From positions 434,001 through 498,000 of the forward strand of contig MU401455.1 of NCBI GenBank assembly GCA_022579005.1: a stretch of 64,000 nt of DNA. Direction: 5' to 3'. The notes beneath the pieces were generated by a model. It saw nothing but the letters and a program-made list of their open reading frames with translations. It ran no database searches and was not told the origin of the DNA. Shown here piece after piece: positions 46,597 through 59,000 of this stretch (position 1 is the first letter of the stretch; the number at the start of each line of letters is the position of its first letter). A program made the translations under genes and the position numbers. Source of the stretch: Poronia punctata (taxonomy: Eukaryota > Ascomycota > Sordariomycetes > Xylariales > Xylariaceae).

Positions 46597-46622
46597 TGCT
46601 CAGAATTAATAGGTCCCCACTG
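46597..46622 (-). repeat. Right terminal inverted repeat
   Basis: Read on the minus strand it begins CAGTGGGGACCT and continues ATTAATTCTGAGCA. Three of the five differences from the left repeat are transitions. Confidence 0.8.
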
Positions 46623-46624
46623 TA

Positions 46625-47134
46625 CCTGCGCTTTCCATAAACGCCAATGACAGACAATCATTAGCTCTTTGTACATCAGTGGTTACCTAGCTGGTTTCCC
46701 ACGCTAATGACCTGGACCGAACCGACAGAGAGTTGACGATCCGATGTTGTGCTGGCTCTCTAGATAGTTCCTGGACTAATACATTGTCGCATAACGGTTT
46801 GCGCGCGTGATCTGAAGATAGAAGGCTGCCCTGGATGATAGGTGCTTGATTCTCTCATTTTAGACGACCTCGTTTCTGGAAAAGAAAAGCAAAACGACGT
46901 TACACGCTGCCAAACATCAACGTAGCCGCTTCGCATGAACAGCCGACGCTACTCGCACACTTCGCACTTCTTTGACGATTGAGCTATACCTAGCATACGG
47001 TGATCGAGCATTCATGCGATTAAACTTCGACCCAGGCTTGCCGATCGCCTTTCCTTCTCTATAATCGCAAGCGCTACCCGACCAGACCTACCTACCCTAC
47101 GTTTAATCTAATCCGTCCGCCGCCTTCTTCGACG
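46625..47134. other. Upstream region of the F-BAR/RhoGAP gene
   Basis: GC content returns to normal abruptly after the transposon relic. No coding segment is seen; presumed promoter and leader. Confidence 0.55.
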
Positions 47135-49732
47135 ATGGCAGACTTTAGCCGGACGTCCACCGACAGGCCGTCGCCCTCACATCCCGACTACGACCAACCG
47201 GTTACCATGTCGCCCGGAAATGTACCTAGTCCTGCGCTTGATAACGGCGTTTCTGGTCCTACGGATAGTCCCAGAGTAGAGCCTGGCGATGGAGCTGTGG
47301 AGGCGGGACCAGCTGTCCCCGCCCACGGCGCAAAGCCCGACGACGCCCCTCAGCGCGTACAAGATGTTTTGGGATCAGATGTACGAGTTCTAATTATCAG
47401 CTCTTGAAAGAGTCAAACCCCGCGCAAGGGCTGAGACGGCTGACTGCTATAGATTGGTATATCGACCCTGCTTAACCGCTTGAAGCAAAGCATTGCCTCG
47501 GCAAAGGTGAGTTGTGTGGAAGGGTACCGATCCTCTGGGCTGTGCCGTCTCCAGGTAGCTGACTATGGCTCCCTTAGGAATTTGCCATTTTCCTGAAAAA
47601 GCGATCTACCTTGGAGGAAGACCATGCGAAGGGTCTGAAAAAGCTCTGTCGGTCAATTCAAGACAGTATTCACCACATAGATCACCGACAGGGCAGCTTT
47701 GCCAAGGCGTACGAAGAGATGCTCGCGATACACGACCGCATGGCCGAGAACGGTACCCAATTCGCCTTATCGCTCCATCAAATGCACGAGGATCTTATCG
47801 AGGTGGTTGTGGTAGCAGAGAAGCATCGGAAAGGATGGAAACAGAATGGTCTGTCGGCCGAACAACGTCTAGTCGACCTTGAGACAGCGATGCGCAAATC
47901 AAAGACCAAGTACGACTCATTAGCCGAGGAGTACGATCGAGTGAGAACTGGCGAGGCCCGACAGGGTCCACGAGTTTTTGGCATAAAGGGGCCCAAGTCT
48001 GCCGCCCAGCAAGAAGAAGATCTCCTACGTAAGACCCAAGCCGCGGACACAGACTATATGGGCAAAGTGCAAGCGTACCAGGCGGAGAAGGCACTGATGG
48101 AATCTACCACTCGTCCGGAAGCTATCAAAGCTTTACAAGATCTAATAAGGGAATGCGATTCCGGCACCACGTTACAAATGCAGAAATTCGGTGAGTAAAG
48201 GGAGACACCTTATCTGGCCTGGACATATTACTAAATGAAGAGTAGCATCCTTCAACGAGAAACTACTGCTTAACAACGGGTTGGTGGTTAGTCCACTGAA
48301 ACATGTTCCCTCAGAACATCAGCGCAGTCTCAAGGAAGTCATCCACGCTATTGATAACACCAAGGACCTGGAGGATTACGTATCGAGCTTTCACTCCAAG
48401 CTACCAGCCACGACATCCGAGCCTAAATATGAGCGACATCCGGTGCGTTGTCGACGAACCCCCTCAGATAGCCTTTCGCATACTGACTGATAATAGGTCC
48501 TTAATCCGCCGCAAAGTATCACTCAGTCCCATATGGCAAACACGCACCAGCAACCTGCGCGTCCACAATCTCAGCAGCAGAATCTCAGCCAGTCCTTACC
48601 TCCTCTACAGACCCAGATGCCACCTCACGGCTCGCTGGGACGAGCAGGTACCTACGATATAGCATCCTCAGCAGCACAGGGGAGTCCCGGTCAAACGTTC
48701 ATCCCCCCCTCACTACCTGCTGCGCAAAGATCAACCACTGGCCTCAACCACGAGAGAAGCTATAGTCACGGAGCTATGTTGACCCAACCTAGTATGCAGC
48801 CACAGCCACAGCAATCGCATAACCCGCGAAACTCCACTCAGGGGTTTCCCCCACAGGCACGCTTTAATGGTAGTGTCAACAGTCCTCTTAGCAACCAAAG
48901 CGGCCCTCCACAACTAGGGGCGTTGCCTTTCCAAAGTCATCAGCCGAGGGCACAGTCTCCTCAACAGGGCAGCAATAACAATACTTTCGGGAGGGCATCA
49001 CCACAGCAGGAATCTTCGTCTCGAACCGCCTCGCCGCCCAAGATGTTCTCCAGCCCCACCACAAGCGGCAAACAAGTATTCGGCCTCTCCCTTGCGAGGT
49101 TGTATGAGAGAGACCAATTCGCCGTTCCCATGGTTGTCCATCAATGTATACAGGCTGTTGACCTATACGGCCTTGCCGTAGAGGGCATCTATCGCCTGTC
49201 TGGCTCGGCAACGCACGTGAACAAGCTGAAAAGCCTCTTCGACACAGGTTCGTCCACCCTCTCCCGGAAACTCATCCGATTAATTCGTCTACTGACCGGC
49301 ACAGACCAGGAATCTCATATCTTGGATTTCCGTAACCCGGAGAACTTCTTTCACGACGTCAATAGTGTTGCCGGTCTCTTGAAACAGTTTCTCCGGGATC
49401 TTCCAGAACCCCTGCTCACGTCCGAGAACTACTCAGCCTTCATCGAGGCAGCGAAACACGATGACGATATTGTTCGGAGAGATAGCATGCATGCCATCAT
49501 CAATAACCTCCCAGATCCCAACTACGCCACTCTACGAGCCCTCACACTGCACTTGCATAGAGTGATGGAAAACAGCGCTGTCAACCGCATGAGTTCTCAG
49601 AACCTGGCCATCGTCTTCGGACCAACGCTTATGGGCACAGCCCCGGGCAGTAACATCGCCGACGCTTCATGGCAGGTTCGCGTCGTGGATACCATACTAC
49701 AGAATACGTATCAGATATTTGACGAAGATTAG
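47135..49732 (+). CDS. F-BAR and RhoGAP protein, Rgd1-like
   Basis: Five exons, 47135-47380, 47453-47506, 47578-48190, 48246-48442 and 48497-49732, give 781 residues. The four introns are 54-72 bp and all joins keep frame. Residues ~1-80 are disordered. The F-BAR domain (about 82-345) begins IGISTLLNRLKQSIASAKEF, with FLKKRSTLEEDHAKGLKKL typical of FCH; it bends and binds membranes. A Gln/Ser/Pro-rich linker (about 370-560) follows. The RhoGAP domain (about 565-770) has the catalytic arginine finger in GIYRLSGSA (Arg603) and the NLAIVFGPTLM motif near the end. Yeast Rgd1 stimulates GTP hydrolysis by Rho3 and Rho4 at growth sites; the same polarity role is inferred here. Confidence 0.92.
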
Positions 49733-50828
49733 ACCGACGACGTCACATCCTAGCGCACAGCGCTTACATATTATTCAAGCCGCATTAGTCTGGATGACGC
49801 AAGAAAAAGGTCACATTTAACGCGTCGGGGTTCATCTCGCAAATGATCACCGGCTTTTGTATTTATAGGTAGATTGTGGCGAGCAGCGGAATGACGGATG
49901 ACCCAGTGTACGATCATGTACCAAGATGACTGGCCTTTCTTTATCGATGCTTCTCTCCAGCTCGGGGGAGATGACGATATGGGTCTTTATCTTGGTTCTT
50001 TTATTTTTTTGCCCCTTTTCATTTCTCTCTTACTGTCTTTAGTTGACCTCTGGCAAGTCAGGTTGGCGTAGGTCGCATCAGGTCAGGCTCGGCGTTAGGT
50101 GAGTTAATTGGGTGCAGGTAGGGGCAAAAACAAAACAAAGACCGAGGAGAATTCATGATGATGGTCCTCCTTTTCTTTCTGTTCGTCCACGTGGGAAAGC
50201 CTCATGTCGACGATATGATTAATGCCATATTTTCTCATAATCTTATAACCTCTGATCAATTTAACCCAGCCTAAGTATCTAACCTTAGTCTGATAACCTG
50301 GCGGGAAATGGCCAATCCAAGCTCAACCCAGCCATTATTAGGTTTCGGCGCTCTTCAATCCGGCGTTTCATCGCATTTGCGTACCTAGGATTCCTTTTCC
50401 CCCCCAAGGTGTTCTAGGTTTAGCCCGTTGGGCATCCAAGCATAAGCATACATACAGTAATCTCCACCACAGCCTACAGCTTTCGGGCATTATTTTCTTT
50501 GTTATTCGGGCTTGCTTAACCGAACCAACCCCGTATAAAGCCTTCTCCCGCCAATTCCGTCCGAGTATCGTACTTCTTTGGAAGGACCAGTAACGTTTCA
50601 TGGCAAGTCTCTTAGATATCCGGTTATTGATACCTACCCCCTCTTGGGCCCCCCCTCTCTCCTTCTGGATGAGGTATTATATTTTAGGTATCCCAGGCCT
50701 CCCCCCCCCTTTTTTTTTTCTCTTGGGCAATTAGTCGCCGTATATCATGCAACACGCTATGGTATATATACACATTTTTCTTTATTAAACGAAAAATAAA
50801 AAATTTAGACATCGAGCCGGGGGGGTCT
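49733..50828. other. Intergenic between convergent genes
   Basis: 3' flanks of the RhoGAP gene and the Asterix-family gene. C- and T-runs lie near 50701-50720. No other gene was seen. Confidence 0.55.
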
Positions 50829-51471
50829 CTATGAGGCGACAGGCGCTGCGGGTTGGGCCTGGCCCGGTACGGGGGGCATGAAAATCGGGAGGTAGGTTAC
50901 GAGAAGCGACAAGACTGACCGACCGACCCCCTAAAGTTAGCATTTACCGGGAAACAAACAAATCAAGAGGAGGAGAGGGAAAAGGTTTCGAAAGGTGTCT
51001 AGACTTACTCGACATGCCGACGCTGAAATAACCAGGCGTGCTACTATTTTGGGACGCTGCTTCACTCTCGCCTAACCAGCTTTGCATACTGAAGACTACG
51101 GCTGCCCTGTTTTTTTGTTTGTTTTGTTTGTTAGTTGGTACATATTTCTTTGTCGTAAAGGGGGGGGGGAATTCGTTACCATCCGATATACTTGTTTCGC
51201 GTAAAGATGGCGGCCATGGGCATCGTCGACGATAATGTCGAGGAGAACTCGGGGCTTTCGCTCGAACTGCTGGCGGGGGGTTCTTGGTATGGGACGACTG
51301 ATATATCATGTGGTTTGGTTAGATTCTTGTTCCTGTTTTTCGTCCTATCGCATCGCAGCGCGACGCGACGTGATTGCTTGCATTGATATGGGTAGGTGGT
51401 ATGGTGTGTTATCTCAGGGGGCTTGAAGACTTACTCAGGTCCGCCCGTCGCATGTCCTTCTTTGACGCCAT
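50829..51471 (-). CDS. Asterix (PAT10/WDR83OS) family small ER membrane protein
   Basis: Four small minus-strand exons, 51471-51435, 51297-51180, 51106-51009 and 50914-50829, join in frame to 112 residues. Introns are 137, 73 and 94 bp with GTAAGT, GTAACG and GTAAGT donors and CAG acceptors. The first exon starts MASKKDMRRADL. The second holds PEFSSTLSSTMPMAAIFTR and the third has SWLGESEAASQNSSTPGYF. Two hydrophobic segments follow the pattern of the Asterix family (PF03669), about NKYIGWAAVVFSMQSWLG and YFSVGMSILSLLVTYLPIFM. In animals Asterix is part of the PAT complex that protects transmembrane helices of nascent multipass proteins at the ER translocon; the same role is inferred. The leader has five CCAAA units immediately before the ATG. 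No single exon is long enough to attract notice alone. Confidence 0.78.
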
Positions 51472-52796
51472 TGCGGTTTGTTTGTTTTGGTTTGGTTTGG
51501 TTTGGTTTGGTGTTGATGGGAAGTAGCACGGGTTGGAATGGTTACGTCTTTGATACGATGCAAGGGGCAATGCGCTCGTGAGGTTGGCGATTTGCAGGGT
51601 CCGATGTCGTGGTTGTGTTCAAGGGTCCGTTTGAATGTAATCATATGGGTACGTGTACTCGTAGGTCCTTTGCTACAAACAGTACGAGTACCGTGTCCTC
51701 TCGAAGATGTATACTGTGTGTTGAGCTGCTTACCTAACCCGCATATCGACTACCTACATTAGTGTACAGTATGATCGTCTGCACTGTATTGTTTCAACGG
51801 TTGGTAAATTTGGCTTTACTAGATCGGGGTCTAGCATATTGCTAGCCGTATAAGGGCTAGTGTGTCTACGTTACGATGATCAGAATGATGATTGTGTGCG
51901 TTGGGTTTTGTATTGATTGCGAGGCAGATTTGATATTTCCGTGTGGCCGCTGCCGAATTGACATCTTGGACATGCTGGAATAGGTAATAATGAACATAAG
52001 CTTTTACCATGATGATCTTTTCTCATACAGGTAACATGCGTATATTTAGAGTGTTCTCCCGCCCTTGTTGTCCACTTCGTCTCCGTCTAACCTAGGAAAA
52101 TGCCAGTCCAGCATCAAAGGTCGCTCTTGTTTTAGGTACGTGAGGGTAGGTGGGCATCAACTTCTTACAAACTTCAATAGGAAAAGTAGGTATCTGGATC
52201 ACGGAGACGGCGGGATCTGACAGATTATAAAACCAGTACAAGTACAAATGCTAGCCTACCCAAACATAGTGCTTATTACCGCATTATCCGCGGCCAAGGA
52301 TTCGAGGCTCCCTGCTTTCTTACGAGCCCCGTGTCTTGTTCACGTATTTCTCAGACATGTGTAATGTCTTCCTAAGCGACATCCCTTATCACCACCGAAT
52401 GCTTCGCAGAAAATCGCAACCCTCCTCGGGGCTGCGGGTGAGACGTGGAAGGAATGGGGCACAGTATCGGCTATGCTTCCCTTTTAATATTTATCTCTTG
52501 CCCCTTTCTGGGGTAAGGATATAGTAAGCTTTAAAACACACTAAAACGGTAAAACCTACACGTGAACTCGACAAACACGAAAGGAAATCGTGAACTCAGT
52601 GGTTTGATGGGTCATCTGGCCAAGATCTGAGATGTGAAGCGATGTTTCTACTCACAAAGTGAGACAGTGACCAATGTACAACATTCCATGGCGTTTGAGT
52701 CTTTCCTTGGTTCATCTGATCAGATTGAAGGAAATACGATATGTATGATTATGCAAAGTATTGAAAGGATCATGTCGCGCGCGCTCTAGAAACCGA
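51472..52796. other. Upstream region of the Asterix-family gene, otherwise empty
   Basis: Presumed promoter and leader next to the start; the rest shows no supported coding sequence. Confidence 0.5.
51486..51510. repeat. Five TTTGG pentamers in a gene leader
   Basis: Read on the minus strand these are CCAAA units ending 15 bases upstream of the Asterix-family ATG, so they probably lie in its 5' leader or core promoter. Confidence 0.9.
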
Positions 52797-53015
52797 CTAC
52801 TCCACCACTGGGGTTGTCGGAAGTAACAGGTTTCCTTCTGCGGACTTGACGGCTTTTACGGCCCCGCGGAATACAGGGCGGGCGGTACGGACCAGACGAA
52901 CGCGGCCGATGCCATGCACGTTACTACAGACATTGGCCGCGGTAACAGGTTCGAATGGATATGATGGTTCTCCGAATAAGGACCTATTTGCTGTAATAGC
53001 GTCGTCTCTTTCAGG
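52797..53015 (-). other. Coding-like orphan segment, unassigned
   Basis: On the minus strand a 219-base frame runs from a CTCTAG acceptor-like end to a stop at 52797-52799, with GC-ending codons unlike its AT-richer flanks. It reads as a plausible protein C-terminus of 72 residues, with LFGEPSYPFEPVTAANV and later GRVRLVRTARPVFRGAV. I do not recognise the family and could not find a convincing upstream exon. The + strand is also open across much of it, so direction is uncertain. It may be the last exon of an unmodelled gene or a gene relic. Confidence 0.25.
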
Positions 53016-56000
53016 CTAGAGGAGATCTACGCCCAATGGTAATCTCAACGTTGTATCTGGATTATTAAGGTAGGGGCGGGGGGCCGAAAGTCCTATTGTG
53101 AGATCGGCGGACCAGATATGAGGTACTCGACTATGTTCCGCTTGGGCGAATGCCATCTAGGTAATAGGAGACCATGGGAGAGAAACGGGTGGTACGATAA
53201 AATAGGTACATCTCGGAAGCCGAGACATTGTCTGGTTATGTCAGCCGGCCGCGCGCCAAAAGGAGGGCAAGAGGTCTGTCTCATGATTAGCAATCGTTTG
53301 AACAATGTTTCTCCTAGCCTAGGACTCCTAGGTATTGGCAGTGCAGGAAAAATGAAGGTGCGTAGACGGTTTGTCAGCATTTCCGTGTTTCCATGCCAGA
53401 GCGTATAATCCATCTAGATTGATGAAGCATACGATATCATCTCTTTATCCAGGTCAAATGTGTATATTGGGCGGGTTATGGGTGACTAATAACTGCCGAG
53501 TCCATCATTACCTGAATGGAGCAGCCGACTGGGCCGAAGGCGTGATTACTTTAATAACCTATCTACTCGTCTAGCTATCCAGGTTACTTGATTAGCTACT
53601 CTACTCGCCTAGGTTAACCCGGATACTACGAGTATTATTATTACACGGATGTGAGTGGCTTACGTCTGAAATACCCCCGAAGCGGAAATCCGTGAAAGAT
53701 GAGATCGATTGATCATCGCCTGTTCATCAGGTGGTCCTAGTCGATTATCAAACAATGAAATAGGGTAGTAGAATGGAATAGCGGAACAATGGAATAATGA
53801 CTAATGAGGGGGGATGATTCATTCAGCGGCCACGAGTCAGTCAATACTTGGGGCGGAGAGGAAGAGTAGGCATAATTGGAATCTTGATATGAAATCTGCT
53901 GCCACTGGGGGGCGCGCGGCCAGCGAGTGTTTATTAATGATTACTATTGTGCCTTGGTTTTGTGTGGCAGTTGGATTTGCTGGCGGAGTGGGATGCTGAC
54001 GCCAATTTAGGCCCAAATACCTACCGAGTAAAAGCCACGGCCGTATCTCGTGCTTCTTTTTGCAAATCTTTGGGTTCCTTTTCCTTGGTTTGGGAGAGGT
54101 CTTTTGCGCTCGCTTCTCCAACAGGCGGAGATCTCTTTCAGATTTGGGCTTAACTAGCATGCAAACACTATCGAATCAGAATCCATCTAGGTAACACTGA
54201 GGTCTTTCGGGTGATGACAAGCCAGCACGGACGGACCTGCATCAAATGGTGATTGCTTGGCTGTTGAGTGGCTGGCATAGATACCTACTACCTAGTTGTC
54301 CTGATTTTAGTCCCAAGTTCCAACCCTTTGATAGCATCACATCAGAATTCATAGGTATTGCGAGGACCAAGGCGAGGAACAAGTTACTTCGGTACGAGTA
54401 CCTATATTAACCAGCAAATACCTGTAGAACGTAGAACAGTAAGTCGTCATGTCTAGTTTAATGACGAGCTACCTAGGTTAGAATACGGGGGAAAGGCATC
54501 AAATGTTTGCCCAACCCAGTCCAGACGCCCGTTATTACTAGGTTAGAACCTTGTGGCGAGCGCAAATAATGTAGGTGTACCTATCATGAGCTGTGCATGT
54601 ATGTAATTACCATGCGACAGTTCTGGGGCTGATTATAGAGCTGGGATTTAGGGGCCGGCCTCCTCCCGCAGTTCCGTAGGAGGTAGGTACTTGGTGGTTT
54701 TTGGACATCTGACGGCCTCGGGCGCTCGCAGTCTCACATCAAACCTCGGAGAATCCGTCTGTCTCTCCAGACGTAACTTACCAGATACGTGCTAGTCTAT
54801 GTACATAGATTGCATACCCTTACGTACCTCTGATAGCAACAAAAAAACCCGCCGGCTGGATCTATCTATTACACGTAATTACGTTAATACTGTACAGATG
54901 GAGATCGCGCCAAGCGATTTTGGAGCCCATTACTCTACCTAGCGGCTACCTACGAGTAGGTAGTACAATGGCAAATTCCACCCTCTTTGGTCCCCTGCCT
55001 GTACTCGTACAGCAAGTCTGTCTGGCATAATACGCGTAGGCAGTCGTCAAGTTACCTGAGGTACATTACGTTAGCACATCTCTCCTCACTGGTACAAACC
55101 CATCGCCCTCCACCCCTTTTTTCCTATCTGTTGGGTTGGTGCGCCGTAGCGGGCGCGACGCACGAGTAATAGCGCAGTTTGTTGCATTCTTGGATCCTTG
55201 AACCGGCTCCCTTGTGACTGCCTAATGAAGGTTCACTTGACGGTGTTTGAAGCCCTGACACCCTGAGTAACCTTAGACCGCTTACCGCTCCTCCCCCCTT
55301 CCATCCAATCCTCATATGGTTAGTCCTCGGACCTATTTACAGCTGTGTATCTCCTTGCAGGCCATTCGGCGGCAGTGAACTCTAGAAATTCCTACCAGGT
55401 TAGGTATGGGGGAGTATTCGGGTAGGTAGCATGCTATTTAGGAATGATCCCTACCTTGTATGGGAAACGAGACCCTACATTAGTTCTACAACATTGATCC
55501 TGTATGTCTTCCATAGGGAAAGGACGACTGAGTATGGCCGATAGACATTTGTGTAGCCAATGGTACTACCTAGTAACTGTGTGCAATTGTGTGTCACGTA
55601 TCTATTTCGTATCTACGGTACATGTAGTCTAGACTAGGTAGGAATCGTCTCTATCTCCATCTCAAGTTTCGACCGAGCCTCGTTAGACCCTCACTTTTTC
55701 TCTTTTCTCTCGGCCATCCGAACAACCAAGCCACATCTATCTATCCGTATCTTCTCGTACCACCAAAGTTCCAGACTACCACCTCCACGACAACGTTCGC
55801 ATACTTCACAGCGACACCATACTCGATATAGACCGCTCGCCGCCGACCTGATCCCGGCGTCGAGCCCGGCTCCTTCGTCATACATTGTTTCGACAGCCTT
55901 GCTTCATCTCGACCTCGTCGCATCTACCTCCGGTTCGGTTGTATCAGGGCGTATGCGGTACCGCTTGCTCCACCTCGTGCTTGACCTTTTTTCATCGGAA

Positions 56001-56032
56001 GATATGGCATACTTATCGCCTCGAAGTCTGCG
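53016..56032. other. Long intergenic region before med12
   Basis: No supported gene. TAGGTA/TACCTA words are frequent (54280-54480, 54950-54970, 55390-55430). The last ~350 bases are richer in pyrimidines on the + strand and are probably the med12 leader. Confidence 0.5.
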
Positions 56033-59000
56033 ATGACCACCCGGCCCCCCCTGGCCACCTCCCAGCGACAGCCTCAGAGGTCATTAAGTGGCTCGGGGTT
56101 GTCGCAGAGACCAGCGGCCCAGCGTTCGCTTCCTCAACAATACCTACCACAGTCGCCGATACGAAGGACGGATAACCCCAACGAGCAGGGCGCGGACGGG
56201 AATGATGGATCACAAGCTCGATATGGTGCGACGCCTCGAAGGGGAGGGTCCAAACTCAAACTCGAGCTGGCCAACGATGGCATCGTCCATGTTGGTTTCG
56301 TAGAGTCGCCCCATAACACCGACCCCATGTCTGCCAGCAAGGCCTTCACTCCGTCGCGAGTGATGTCCATGGCTGACGCCCCTGACATGGGCGACATGAG
56401 CCCCCAGACGTCAAGATGCCATACAGTTGACGACGATTCGGCTCCGCTCCCTATGCCTCCTCGCCGAGCCCGGTTTGCGCCACCGGCCAAGCGATTCCAA
56501 CCGCCCACAGGGAATGCGCCGGGGAAGAAAGACTCGCGCGCGAAGCCCTTTGCGCTTGAGGTGCCCCCAAGCGCCCCTCGATATGCCCCTGTCGGCAAGC
56601 CAGAATTGTGTAATAGGAGTAGGCGGGACAATGGGCGTTCCCAGCAAAATAACAATACGCAAGCAGAGTTCGCGGATTTCTATCCGTGGCGCGGGGGCCA
56701 TCCAGAGGACCAATTTTCAGATAACATTATACGCATAGGTTACTTTGATAAACCCCCGCAGCATCCAGCCCAAGAAACGGCGGGTGCTAAGGCTACGCTA
56801 TTTCCCTTTATCAAACACAAAGCTGGACTACATACCCTGTCCAACATATTTACGAGCATCTTGAGCCAGCGGCGCCACATCGGCCAGATCACGTCGTCTT
56901 CAACATTCAAGCCACCACCGCGGGTGACGCTGACCGATACGAAAAGAGAAGCCTGGCTTAAGGATCTTGCCAATCCGACCATTCCACTACGTCGTCTGAG
57001 CCGAACAATCCCTCACGGTATCCGAGGCCGTGTGCTCCTCGACCAGTGCCTTAATAAACACGTGCCCACTGATCGTGCTGTTTGGCTTGCAAAATGTGTG
57101 GGGGCGAACGAGATCAGGGCCTTTAAGCGGAAAGGCGTCAACAACACGTTCGTCATGGGTGGCGAGGTGAAATGGATTCGAGATTGGACACTAGGAGTGG
57201 AACAGTTTGTCGATGCCGTGATTAGTGCGTTTAGCGAAGACGACTGGAAAGCCAAAGTCACGTATGCGTAAGTTTCCAAAGATGGTCACCTATAACGACA
57301 CGCCCTTGTCACTAACCTAACGACGGACCGTATGCAGTATTCGCCTGGCTACACACCTTTATGCCGAGCATCTCCTCGACCGCGACCATTACATGGAATG
57401 GCTCATTTCCAACCTAGAAGCTTGCACCGAGGCCAGGTTACCTATGTGGCTTCTGTTGGTGCAAATCTATTGGAACGACATGCTCAAGCTTCGGAGACAT
57501 GGACGACGACTGATTGCTGCCATGATTCACCACCACTGCTCCGTAAGTTATTCATAGCTCGCATAGCTCGCCTACCCCTCTCGATGCTTTTAAGCTTACG
57601 TCGTGCAGATATATGACAGTGCAGACAGAGACGTCCTGTTACCGCTGTCAACCCAGCTAGGGAACCTCGTCGAAGGACTCATCTTGAAAAGCCCGGACAG
57701 TTTTGTCCATCCTGCAACATGGCGTCGTTATAGAGGTTCTTTAGAGCCCTTCTTTTCTACGAAAAGTGAGGCAGTCGGCCTTGCTTTCAAAGCCGTAGAC
57801 CTGCGCAACGACGCACTGACAAGCTCTAGTATCACGACACGGCCTGCCGTCCGTACTACGCTTGTTGGATTGCTTGATGATATGCTGCGTTTGCCTGTCA
57901 AAGACAGCACACCCGGCCAAATCCTCAAGGCTACCAATAATCCCCAGATCCTCACACGAACCGTTCTCGAGTGGTGCACCTCCCCATATCGATACGGCCC
58001 TGCCAAGATTTACGTGGCCGCTACAATCCTCCAGTCGATTCCAGAAGTCGACGCCGACGTGACCGGTGAGATTCTGACCTTTCTAGACAGCGATCCGCTT
58101 CGAGATATGACGCGGAAACAGAATGTCTACCATCTCGTTTCTGAGCTCATTCGCTCGGGTAATTTTTCTGTGCCCCGGTACATACAATGGCTCATCGCGA
58201 GAGGCGGTCTCCATGACCCGTCCGAGGCGCAACCAGATGGCCCATGCCCGATGCGGCTTCTTGTGGAGATGCCCGCGCACTTATTCAATGATGCGATGAA
58301 GAACATGCGAGCTACACTCTTGCGGCGAGTCCAGTTCTTTGTCGAAGATGAAGAAAACGACATGGCTACGGCGATCAGGTGTATTAAGCACGCTTTATCC
58401 GACCCCCCCGACTACAATGACGCAATAGCCCGAAAGCCACCAATGAGCCTCAAGAAGCTGGCGAACAAAATCGGCCGAAGTAGCCGGTCGCTGAAGTTTG
58501 GCGTTTGTTCCTGGTTGGCGAATGACTTTGTCGGAAACCTGACTCTACAATATCATCACGGGAAGCCTTACCTCGAGTCACCTTGGATAAGATTCGACGC
58601 GGTTCGAACTCTGTTGGAAGCCGCGCAAGATTTTACCATGCTTGGTACGGCCCTCTCTTACATGGCCCATTCCTCCAACGTCGACACGCTTTCTTATTGC
58701 GTCGACACGCTCAGCATCCATCTACCAGTCTTTGTTGCCATGGGTTCGGCCAAGACGCTCTTCCATTCCTTTTATGGCCGTCTGAGGGCCATGAGCGTAG
58801 ACCACGGCTTGGCTATACGGCCACTCCTTGCTTCCCTCGCCAGCCTCGCGCCTCGACTGGCCGGGCTCGAGTCGATGGCATCACAGCTACGGAACGAGCT
58901 CCAATCGGCGGACCGAAGCAATGCCGTGGATGCGTCGTCGCCATTGTCGGACAACATGGCCAATCAGCTCCAAGATGAGGAGACGGAACTGGGCGAGCAG

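Larger units (their letters stand above)
45225..46622. mobile_element. Degenerate Tc1/mariner-like (Fot1/Pogo type) element, RIP-like
   Basis: The 1398-bp element is bounded by imperfect 26-bp terminal inverted repeats that begin CAGT, and flanked by TA dinucleotides at 45223-45224 and 46623-46624. A TA target duplication and CAGT ends are marks of the Tc1/mariner superfamily, including fungal Fot1/Pogo elements. The interior (about 45300-46560) is almost wholly A/T with dense TpA and stops in all frames, as expected from RIP, the C-to-T mutation of repeats in ascomycetes. No transposase can be read; one 68-residue minus-strand frame (46194-46400) is not assignable. A full Fot1-like element is nearer 1.9 kb, so this copy is either internally deleted or a non-autonomous derivative. 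Confidence 0.75.

Noticed and set aside
53837..54160. A 107-codon minus-strand frame.
   Set aside because: Basic low-complexity translation without recognisable features or a plausible promoter.
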